From NCBI RefSeq assembly GCF_047675955.1, contig NW_027327447.1, forward strand, positions 496,001 to 560,000: a stretch of 64,000 bases of DNA, read 5' to 3'. This document shows, piece after piece, positions 1 to 8,700 of the stretch. Source of the DNA: Chlorocebus sabaeus (lineage: Eukaryota > Chordata > Mammalia > Primates > Cercopithecidae). The notes below the pieces were generated by a model that made no database searches, was not told the origin of the DNA, and saw nothing but the letters and a program-made list of their open reading frames with translations. The position numbers and the translations under genes were made by a program. Positions within the stretch are counted from its first letter, which is position 1, and each line of letters opens with the position of its first letter.

Positions 1-52
1 CCTTATAGGGCTATGGTGAAAAAGGAAATATCCTAAGATAAAAGCTGAAAAG
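1..52 (+). repeat. Partial monomer m33 at window edge
   Basis: This is the 3' end of the last monomer of a canonical unit, cut by the window start. It matches the bases just upstream of each later m1 (5,662-5,713 in the next unit). It contains an intact pJ-alpha motif at 11-27. Confidence 0.9.
11..27 (+). other. pJ-alpha (A-box) motif, representative of most monomers
   Basis: CTATGGTGAAAAAGGAA matches the reverse complement of the pJ-alpha consensus (TTCCTTTTYCACCRTAG) at all 17 positions. In human alpha satellite this place in the monomer holds either the pJ-alpha motif (type A) or the CENP-B box (type B). Intact or one-base variants recur in most monomers, for example 1,212-1,228 and 2,928-2,944, so the array is essentially all type A. 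The four divergent monomers are the clear exceptions. Confidence 0.8.
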
Positions 53-172
53 AAGCTTTCTGAGAAACTGCTTTGTGTTCTGTTAATTCACCTCACAGAG
101 TTACAGCTTTCCCCTTAAGAAGCCTTTTGGTAAGACTGTTCTTGTGGAATTTGCAGAGTGGTATTTGTAAGC

Positions 173-188
173 CCATAGAGGGCTATGG
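173..188. repeat. Short dyad (CCATAG/CTATGG) overlapping the A-box, representative
   Basis: CCATAG at 173-178 and CTATGG at 183-188 are perfect inverted repeats around an AGGG loop. The right arm is the start of the pJ-alpha motif. The arrangement recurs in most non-divergent monomers, often with one arm mutated. It could form a small hairpin, but formation is not shown by the sequence. Confidence 0.7.
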
Positions 189-224
189 TGAAAAAGGACA
201 TATCCTAAGATAAAAACTGAAAAG

Positions 225-394
225 AACATTTCTGAGAAACTGCTTTGTGATATGTGACTTCCACTCACTGAGTGAGAGCTATATGTCATAGAGCTGTTTG
301 CTAACCTTATTTCTGTGGAATCTGAGAAGGGATAATTCGGTTCCCTTTGAAGACTATAGGGCCAAAGGAAATATCCGCCATAAAAGTGAGAAAG
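225..394 (+). repeat. Divergent alpha-satellite monomer m2
   Basis: 170 bp. Homologous to its neighbours at the start but distinct from about 246: GATATGTGACTTCCACTCAC, ATAGAGCTGTTTGCTAACC, GTGGAATCTGAGAAGGG, CCCTTTGAAGACTATAGGG, CCAAAGGAAATATCCGCC. The pJ-alpha motif is replaced by CTATAGGGCCAAAGGAA. Parts such as TAGAGCTGTTTG and CTTTGAAGACTA look closer to the human alpha consensus than the surrounding monomers do. In this copy GGTTCC replaces the GGATCC of m27 and m31. Other m2 copies are at 5,886, 11,546, 17,206, 22,865, 28,525, 40,541 and 51,182. Confidence 0.88.
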
Positions 395-545
395 AAGCTT
401 TCTGAGAAACAGCTTTCTGATCTGTGAATTCATCCCACAGAGTTACAGCTTTCCCCTGAGGAAGCCTTTCGCTATGACTGTTCTTGTGGAATTTGCAAAG
501 TGACATTTCGAAGGCCATAGAGAGCTGTGGTGAAAAGGAAATATC

Positions 546-561
546 TTCGGTTTAAAACGGG
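546..561 (+). other. CENP-B-box-like sequence with one extra base
   Basis: TTCG (546-549) and CGGG (558-561) flank eight bases, GTTTAAAA. The CENP-B box core is TTCG-N4-A-N2-CGGG, with a seven-base spacer. The site therefore has both half-sites but is one base too long. It lies at the 3' end of m3, just after the A-box rather than in it. It is kept in all eight copies of m3 in the window: 546, 6,207, 11,867, 17,527, 23,186, 28,846, 40,862 and 51,503. Binding by CENP-B is doubtful given the spacing. Confidence 0.5.
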
Positions 562-2627
562 AAAGAAGCTTTCTGAGACACTGCGTTGTGTTCTGTTAAT
601 TCATCTCACAAAGTTACAGCTTTCCCCTCACGAAGCCTTTCCCTAAGACTGTTCTTGTCGAATTTGGGAAGTGATATTTAGAAGCCTACAGAGGTCTACA
701 GTGAAAAAGGAAATAACCTAAGATAAAAACTGAAAATAAGCTTTCTGAAAAACTGCTTTGTGTTCTCTTAATTCATCTCACAGAGTTACAGCTTTCCTCT
801 CAAGAATCCTTTCGCTAAGACTGTTCTTGTGCAATTTAGAACGTGATATTTAGAAGCCCATAGAGGGCTATGGAGAAAAAGGAAATGTCCTTAGATAAAA
901 ACTGGAAAGAAGCTTTCTGAGAAACTGCTTTGTGTTCTGTTAATTCATCTCACAGAGTTACAGCTTTCCCCTCGAGAAGCCTTTCGCTATGACTGTTCTT
1001 GTGTAATTCGCAAAGTAATATTTGGAAGCCCATATAGGGTTATGGTGAAAAAAGGAATATCTTCAGTTAGAATCTGTATAGAAGCTTTCTGAGAAACTGC
1101 TTTGTTTTCTGTTAATTCATCTCACAGAGTTACAGCTTTCCCCTCAAGAAGTCTTTCGTTAAGACTGTTCTTGTGGAATTTGCAAAGTGAAATTTGGAAG
1201 CCCATAGAGGGCTATGGTGAAAAAGGAAATGTCCTCAGATGAAAACTATAAAGAAGCTTCTTGAGAAACTACTTTGTGTTCCGTTAATTCATCTCACACA
1301 GTTACAGCTTTGCCCTCCAGAAACCGTTCATTAAGACCGTTCTTGTGGAATTTTCAAAGTGATATTTGGAAACCCATAGGGGGCTATGGTGAAAAAGGAA
1401 ATATCTTCAGTTATAAACTGGAAAGAAGTTTTCTGAGAAACTGCTTTGTGTTCTGTTAATTCATCTGACAGTGTTACACCTTTCCCCTCAAGAAGCATTC
1501 CGCTAAGACTGTTCTTGTGGAATTTGCAAAGTGACATTTGGAAGCCCATAGAGGGCTGTGGTGAAAAAGAAATTTCCTAAGATAAGAACTGAAAAGAAGC
1601 TTTCTGAGAAACGACTTTGTGTTCTGTTAATTCATCTTATAGAATTACAGCTTTCCCCTCAAGAAGTCGTTCAGTAAGACTGTTCTTGTGGAATTTGCAA
1701 AGTGATATTTGGAAGCCCGTAGAGGACCATGGTGTAAAGGAAATATCTTCAGATAAAAACTGGAAAGTAGCTTTCTGAGAAATTGCTTTGTGTTCTGTTA
1801 ATTCATCTCACAGAATTACGGCTTTCCCCTCAAGAAAACTTTCGCTAAAGCTGTTTTTGTGGAATTTGGAAAAAGGTATATGGAAAACCATAGAGATCTA
1901 TGGTTAAAAAGAAAATATCCTAAGATAAAAACTGAAAAGAAAATTTCTGAGAAACTGCTTTGTGTTCTCTGAATTCATCTCACAGACTTACAGCTTTCCC
2001 CTCAAGAAACCGTTCACTAAGACTGTTCTCGTGGATTTTGCAAAGTGATATTTGGAAGCCCATAGAGTGCTATGGGGAAAAAGGAAATATCTTCAGTTAA
2101 AAAGTGGAAAGAACGTTTCTGAGAAACTGCTTTGTGTTCTGTTAATCCATCTCACAGAGGTACAGCATTCCCCTCAAGAAGTCGTTTACTAAGACTGTTC
2201 TTGTGAAATTTGCAAAGTGATATTAGGAAGTGCTTAGAGAACTATGGTGAAAAAGGAAATATCGTAAGATAAAAACTGAAAAGAAGCTTTCTGAGAAACT
2301 GCTTTGTGTTTTGTTAATTCATCTCAGAGAGTTACAGCTTTCCGGACAAAAAGCCATTCACTAAGACTGATCTGGTGTTATTTTCAAATTGATATTTGGA
2401 AGCCCATAGAGGGCTATGGTGAAAAGGGAAATATCTTCAGTTAAAAACTGGAAAGAAGCTTTCTGAGAAACGGTTTTGTGTTCTCTTAGTTCATCTCACA
2501 GAGTTACAGCTTTCCCCTCAAGAAGCCTTTCACCAAGACTGTTCTTGTGGAATTTCCAAAGTGGTCTTTGGAAGTCCATACATCGCTATGGTGAAAAAGG
2601 ATATAGCTTCAGTTCATAAGTGAAAAG

Positions 2628-2798
2628 AAGCTTTCCGAGGAACTGCTTTGTGATATGTGATTTCCTGTCACTGAGAAACAGCTGTATTTCGTAGAACTGT
2701 TGGCTAGGCTTATTTCTGTGGAATCTGAGAAATGTTACTTCGGATCTCTTTGAAGACTATAGGTCCAAAGGAAATATCCGCCACTAAAAGTGTGAAAG
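2628..2798 (+). repeat. Divergent alpha-satellite monomer m16
   Basis: 171 bp, the same subfamily as m2: GATATGTGATTTCCTGTCAC, TTTCGTAGAACTGTTGGC, AATGTTACTTCGGATCTC, GACTATAGGTCCAAAGG. It is the only divergent monomer kept in the 24-mer and 29-mer units, so it is the most frequent here (12 copies; others start at 8,288, 13,948, 19,607, 25,267, 33,161, 37,283, 42,943, 47,924, 53,584, 58,565 and 63,546). Confidence 0.88.
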
Positions 2799-3141
2799 AA
2801 GCTTTCTGAGAAACTTCTTTGAGTTCTGTGAATTGATCTCACAGAGCTACAGTTTCCCCTCAAGAGGCCTTTCGCTAAGACTGTTCTCGTGGAATTTGCA
2901 AAGTGATATTTGGAAAACAATAGAGGGCTATGGTGAAAAAGGAAATATCCTAAGGTAAAAACTGAAAAGAAGCTTTTTGAGAAACTGTTTTGCGTACCGT
3001 TAATTCATCTCACAGAGTTATAGCTTTCCCCTCAAGAAGCCGTTCATTAAGACTGTTGTTGTGAAATTTGCAAAATGATATTTGGAAGCTCATAGAGGGC
3101 TATGGTGAAAATGGAAATATCTTCAGTTAAAAACTGGAGTG

Positions 3142-3655
3142 AAGCTTTCTGAGAAACTGCTTTGTGTTCTGTTAATTCATACACAGAGTTACACCTTTCC
3201 TATCACGAATCCTTTCGCTAAGACTGTTCTTGTGGAGTTTACAAAGTGATATTTGGAAGCCCATAGAGGGGTACGGTTAAAAAGGAAATTTCCTCACATA
3301 AAAACTGGAAAGAAGCTTTCTGAGAAACTGCTTTGTGTTTTGTTAATTCATCTCACAGTATTACAGCTCTACCCTCAAGAAGCCCTTCACTAAGACTGTT
3401 CTTCTGGAATTTCCAAAGAGATATTTGGAAGCCCATAGAGCGCTATGGTGAAAAAGGAAATATCTTCAGTTAAAAACTGGAGAGAAGCTTTCTGAGGAAC
3501 TTCTTTGTGTTCTGTTAATTCATGCACAGAGTTACAGCTTTCCTATCAAGAATCCTTTCGCTAAGACTGTTCTTGTGGAGTTTACAAAGTGATATTTGGA
3601 AGCCCATAGAGGGGTACGGTTAAAAAGGAAATTTCCTCACATAAAAACTGGAAAG
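3142..3655 (+). repeat. Internal monomer duplication within the HOR (m19 and m21)
   Basis: m19 (3,142-3,312) and m21 (3,485-3,655) differ at about five positions by eye, far fewer than most monomer pairs. Both share a one-base shortening (CATACACAG and CATGCACAG against CATCTCACAG), CCTATCA in place of CCCCTCA, GTGGAGTTTACAAAG, and GGGGTACGGTTAAAAAGG with a following AATTTCCTCAC. m20 and m22 between and after them are not similarly close. This looks like a recent copy of one monomer two places along, fixed in every unit seen. Confidence 0.75.
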
Positions 3656-4515
3656 AAGTTTTCTGAGAAACTGCTTTGTGTTCTGTTAATTCATCTCACA
3701 GAGTTACAGCTTACCCCTCAAGAAGCATTTCGCTAAGACTGTTCTTGTGGAATTTGCAATGTGATATTTGGAAGCCCATGGAGGGATATGGTGAAAAAGG
3801 AAATATCTTCAATTAAAAACTGGAAAGAAGCTTTCTGAGAAACTGCTTTGTTTTCTGTTAATTCATCTCACAGAGTTTCAGCTTTCCCCTCCAGAAGTCT
3901 TTCGCTAAGACGGTTCTCGTGGAATTTGCAAAGTGATATTTGGAAGCCGTGAGAGGGCTATGGTGTAAAAGGAAATGTCCTCGGATCAAAAATGGAAAGA
4001 AGCTTTCCAACAAACTGTTTTGTGTTCTGTTAATTTATCTGACAGAGTTTCAGCTTTCCCCTCAAGAAGCCGTTCGCTAAGACTGTTCTTGTGGAATTTG
4101 CAAAGTGATATTTGAAAGCCCGTCGAGGGCTATGGTGAAAAAGGAAATACCTTCAGTTAAAAACTGGAAAGAAACTTTTTGAGAAACTGCTTTGTATTCT
4201 GTTAATTCAACTCACAGAGTTTCAGCTTTCCCCTCTAGAAGCCTTTCGCTAAGACTGTTCTTGTGGAATTTGCAAAGTGATATTTGTAAGCCCATAGAAT
4301 TCGATGGTGAAAATGTAAATATCCTAAGATAAAAACTGAAAAGAACCATTCTGAGAAACTGCTTTGTGTTTTGTTAATTCATCTCACAGAGTTACAGGTT
4401 TCCCTTCAAGAAGCCTTTCGCTAAGACAGTTCTTTTGGAATATGCAAAGTGATATTTGGAAGCTCATAGTGACCTATAGTGAAAAAGGATATATCTTCAG
4501 TTAAAAACTGAAAAG

Positions 4516-4685
4516 AAGCTTTCTGAGAAACTGCTTTGTGATATATGACTTCCACTCACTGAGTTACAGCTGTATTTCGTAGAGCTGTTTGGCAGTCTTA
4601 TTTCTGTGGAATCTGAGAACTGTTATTTCGGATCCCTTTGAAGACTGAAGGGCCAAAGGAAATATCCGTCGTTAAAGTTAGAAAG
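4516..4685 (+). repeat. Divergent alpha-satellite monomer m27
   Basis: 170 bp: GATATATGACTTCCACTCAC, TTTCGTAGAGCTGTTTGGC, GAACTGTTATTTCGGATCC, GACTGAAGGGCCAAAGG. It contains a BamHI site (GGATCC, 4,630-4,635). Other copies start at 10,176, 15,836, 21,495, 27,155, 39,171 and 49,812, only where the canonical unit runs through to m33. Confidence 0.88.
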
Positions 4686-5198
4686 AAGCTTTCTGAGAAA
4701 CTTCTTTGTGATTTGCGAATTCATTTCAAAGAGTTACAGCTTTCCCCTCAAGAAGCCTTTCGCTAAGATTATTCTTGCACAATTTGAAAAATGATATTTG
4801 GAAGCCAATAGACGGCTATGGTGAAAACGAAATATCCTCCGATAAAAACTGGAAAGAAGCTTTCTGAGAAATTGCTTTGTGTTCTTTTAATTCATCTCAC
4901 AGACTTACAGCTTTCCCCTCAGGAAGTCTTTCGCTAAGACTGTTCTTGCGGAATTTGAAATGTGATATTTGGTAGCCCATAGAGCGCTATGGAGAAAAGG
5001 AAATATCTTCAGATAAAAACTGTAAAGAACATTCCTGAGAAACTGCTTTGTGTTCTGTTAATTCACCTAACAGAGTTACAGCTTTCCCCTCTAGAAGCCT
5101 TTCGCTAAGACTGTTCTTGCTGTATTTTCAAAGTGATATTTTGAAGCCCATAGAGGGCTACGGTGAAAAAGGATATAGCTTCAGTTAAAAACTGAAAG

Positions 5199-5369
5199 AG
5201 GCTTTCTGAGAAACGGTTTAGTATTATGTGACTTCCACTCACTGAGTTACAGCTGTATTTCCTAGAGCTGTTTGATAGCCTTATTTCTATGGAATCGGAG
5301 AACTGTTATTTTGGATCCCTTTGAAGACTATAGGGCCAAAGGAAATATCCGCCGCTAAAAGTGAGAAAG
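5199..5369 (+). repeat. Divergent alpha-satellite monomer m31
   Basis: 171 bp: TATTATGTGACTTCCACTC, TTTCCTAGAGCTGTTTGAT, GTTATTTTGGATCCC, GACTATAGGGCCAAAGG. A BamHI site lies at 5,313-5,318. It is four monomers after m27 and shares more with it than with m16, so the two may be products of a local duplication. Other copies start at 10,859, 16,519, 22,178, 27,838, 39,854 and 50,495. Confidence 0.88.
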
Positions 5370-5713
5370 AAGCTTTCTGAGAAACTTCTCTGAGATCTGT
5401 TAATTCATCTCACAGAGTTACAGCATTCCACTCAAGAAGCCTTTCGCTAGGACTGTTCTTTTTGAATTTGCAAAGTGATATTTCGAAGCCCATAGACGGC
5501 TGTGGTGAAAAGGGAAATACCTTCAGTTAAAAAATGGAAAGAAGCTTTCTAAGAAACTGCTTTGTGTTCTGTTAATTCATCTCAAAGAGTTACAGCTTTA
5601 CCCTCAAAAAGACTTTTGCTAAGACTCTTCTTGTGTAATACTCATAGTGATATTTGTAAGCCCTTATAGGGCTATGGTGAAAAAGGAAATATCCTAAGAT
5701 AAAAGCTGAAAAG

Positions 5714-8700
5714 AAGCTTTCTGAGAAACTGCTTTGTGTTCTGTTAATTCACCTCACAGAGTTACAGCTTTCCCCTTAAGAAGCCTTTTGGTAAGACTGT
5801 TCTTGTGGAATTTGCAGAGTGGTATTTGTAAGCCCATAGAGGGCTATGGTGAAAAAGGACATATCCTAAGATAAAAACTGAAAAGAACATTTCTGAGAAA
5901 CTGCTTTGTGATATGTGACTTCCACTCACTGAGTGAGAGCTATATGTCATAGAGCTGTTTGCTAACCTTATTTCTGTGGAATCTGAGAAGGGATAATTCG
6001 GTTCCCTTTGAAGACTATAGGGCCAAAGGAAATATCCGCCATAAAAGTGAGAAAGAAGCTTTCTGAGAAACAGCTTTCTGATCTGTGAATTCATCCCACA
6101 GAGTTACAGCTTTCCCCTGAGGAAGCCTTTCGCTATGACTGTTCTTGTGGAATTTGCAAAGTGACATTTCGAAGGCCATAGAGAGCTATGGTGAAAAGGA
6201 AATATCTTCGGTTTAAAACGGGAAGAAGCTTTCTGAGACACTGCGTTGTGTTCTGTTAATTCATCTCACAAAGTTACAGCTTTCCCCTCACGAAGCCTTT
6301 CCCTAAGACTGTTCTTGTCGAATTTGGGAAGTGATATTTAGAAGCCTACAGAGGTCTACAGTGAAAAAGGAAATAACCTAAGATAAAAACTGAAAATAAG
6401 CTTTCTGAAAAACTGCTTTGTGTTCTCTTAATTCATCTCACAGAGTTACAGCTTTCCTCTCAAGAATCCTTTCGCTAAGACTGTTCTTGTGCAATTTAGA
6501 ACGTGATATTTAGAAGCCCATAGAGGGCTATGGAGAAAAAGGAAATGTCCTTAGATAAAAACTGGAAAGAAGCTTTCTGAGAAACTGCTTTGTGTTCTGT
6601 TAATTCATCTCACAGAGTTACAGCTTTCCCCTCGAGAAGCCTTTCGCTATGACTGTTCTTGTGTAATTCGCAAAGTAATATTTGGAAGCCCATATAGGGT
6701 TATGGTGAAAAAAGGAATATCTTCAGTTAGAATCTGTATAGAAGCTTTCTGAGAAACTGCTTTGTTTTCTGTTAATTCATCTCACAGAGTTACAGCTTTC
6801 CCCTCAAGAAGTCTTTCGTTAAGACTGTTCTTGTGGAATTTGCAAAGTGAAATTTGGAAGCCCATAGAGGGCTATGGTGAAAAAGGAAATGTCCTCAGAT
6901 GAAAACTATAAAGAAGCTTCTTGAGAAACTACTTTGTGTTCCGTTAATTCATCTCACACAGTTACAGCTTTGCCCTCCAGAAACCGTTCATTAAGACCGT
7001 TCTTGTGGAATTTTCAAAGTGATATTTGGAAACCCATAGGGGGCTATGGTGAAAAAGGAAATATCTTCAGTTATAAACTGGAAAGAAGTTTTCTGAGAAA
7101 CTGCTTTGTGTTCTGTTAATTCATCTGACAGTGTTACACCTTTCCCCTCAAGAAGCATTCCGCTAAGACTGATCTTGTGGAATTTGCAAAGTGACATTTG
7201 GAAGCCCATAGAGGGCTGTGGTGAAAAAGAAATTTCCTAAGATAAGAACTGAAAAGAAGCTTTCTGAGAAACGACTTTGTGTTCTGTTAATTCATCTTAT
7301 AGAATTACAGCTTTCCCCTCAAGAAGTCGTTCAGTAAGACTGTTCTTGTGGAATTTGCAAAGTGATATTTGGAAGCCCGTAGAGGACCATGGTGTAAAGG
7401 AAATATCTTCAGATAAAAACTGGAAAGTAGCTTTCTGAGAAATTGCTTTGTGTTCTGTTAATTCATCTCACAGAATTACGGCTTTCCCCTCAAGAAAACT
7501 TTCGCTAAAGCTGTTTTTGTGGAATTTGGAAAAAGGTATATGGAAAACCATAGAGATCTATGGTTAAAAAGAAAATATCCTAAGATAAAAACTGAAAAGA
7601 AAATTTCTGAGAAACTGCTTTGTGTTCTCTGAATTCATCTCACAGACTTACAGCTTTCCCCTCAAGAAACCGTTCACTAAGACTGTTCTCGTGGATTTTG
7701 CAAAGTGATATTTGGAAGCCCATAGAGTGCTATGGGGAAAAAGGAAATATCTTCAGTTAAAAAGTGGAAAGAACGTTTCTGAGAAACTGCTTTGTGTTCT
7801 GTTAATCCATCTCACAGAGGTACAGCATTCCCCTCAAGAAGTCGTTTACTAAGACTGTTCTTGTGAAATTTGCAAAGTGATATTAGGAAGTGCTTAGAGA
7901 ACTATGGTGAAAAAGGAAATATCGTAAGATAAAAACTGAAAAGAAGCTTTCTGAGAAACTGCTTTGTGTTTTGTTAATTCATCTCAGAGAGTTACAGCTT
8001 TCCGGACAAAAAGCCATTCACTAAGACTGATCTGGTGTTATTTTCAAATTGATATTTGGAAGCCCATAGAGGGCTATGGTGAAAAGGGAAATATCTTCAG
8101 TTAAAAACTGGAAAGAAGCTTTCTGAGAAACGGTTTTGTGTTCTCTTAGTTCATCTCACAGAGTTACAGCTTTCCCCTCAAGAAGCCTTTCACCAAGACT
8201 GTTCTTGTGGAATTTCCAAAGTGGTCTTTGGAAGTCCATACATCGCTATGGTGAAAAAGGATATAGCTTCAGTTCATAAGTGAAAAGAAGCTTTCCGAGG
8301 AACTGCTTTGTGATATGTGATTTCCTGTCACTGAGAAACAGCTGTATTTCGTAGAACTGTTGGCTAGGCTTATTTCTGTGGAATCTGAGAAATGTTACTT
8401 CGGATCTCTTTGAAGACTATAGGTCCAAAGGAAATATCCGCCACTAAAAGTGTGAAAGAAGCTTTCTGAGAAACTTCTTTGAGTTCTGTGAATTGATCTC
8501 ACAGAGCTACAGTTTCCCCTCAAGAGGCCTTTCGCTAAGACTGTTCTCGTGGAATTTGCAAAGTGATATTTGGAAAACAATAGAGGGCTATGGTGAAAAA
8601 GGAAATATCCTAAGGTAAAAACTGAAAAGACGCTTTTTGAGAAACTGTTTTGCGTACCGTTAATTCATCTCACAGAGTTATAGCTTTCCCCTCAAGAAGC

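Larger units (their letters stand above)
53..5713 (+). repeat. Canonical 33-mer HOR, unit 1 (reference unit)
   Basis: Thirty-three monomers start at 53, 225, 395, 566, 738, 910, 1082, 1254, 1426, 1597, 1768, 1940, 2112, 2284, 2456, 2628, 2799, 2970, 3142, 3313, 3485, 3656, 3828, 4000, 4172, 4344, 4516, 4686, 4857, 5028, 5199, 5370 and 5542. Lengths are 170-172 bp. The HindIII site at the start is lost in several, for example m2 (AACATT), m9 (AAGTTT), m12 (AAAATT), m13 (AACGTT), m25 and m26. Monomers m2, m16, m27 and m31 are the divergent subfamily. The unit is 5,661 bp because m3 ends CGGGAAAG; later copies read CGGGAAG. It also has CTGTGG rather than CTATGG at 525-530, unlike the other copies. 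Confidence 0.95.

Noticed and set aside
11..27. AT-rich A-box tract as a promoter
   Set aside because: It fits the pJ-alpha motif and recurs in most monomers. No downstream gene or other promoter element is visible.
101..433. 110-codon open frame on the minus strand, repeated in eight units
   Set aside because: It spans m1-m3 of the satellite, has no recognisable domain, and recurs only because the repeat recurs. It varies with satellite variants (for example GGACAT/GGAAAT), not with codon constraint.
469..485. TTTCGCTATGACTGTTC and similar TTCG-containing stretches as CENP-B boxes
   Set aside because: They have the TTCG half-site but no CGGG half-site at the required distance, and they are a common part of the monomer.
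1274..1549. 61-codon plus-strand and 72-codon minus-strand frames overlapping in m8-m9
   Set aside because: Overlapping frames in satellite sequence with no start context, no domain and no support beyond repetition. The same applies to the 61-codon minus frame at 2,735-2,920.
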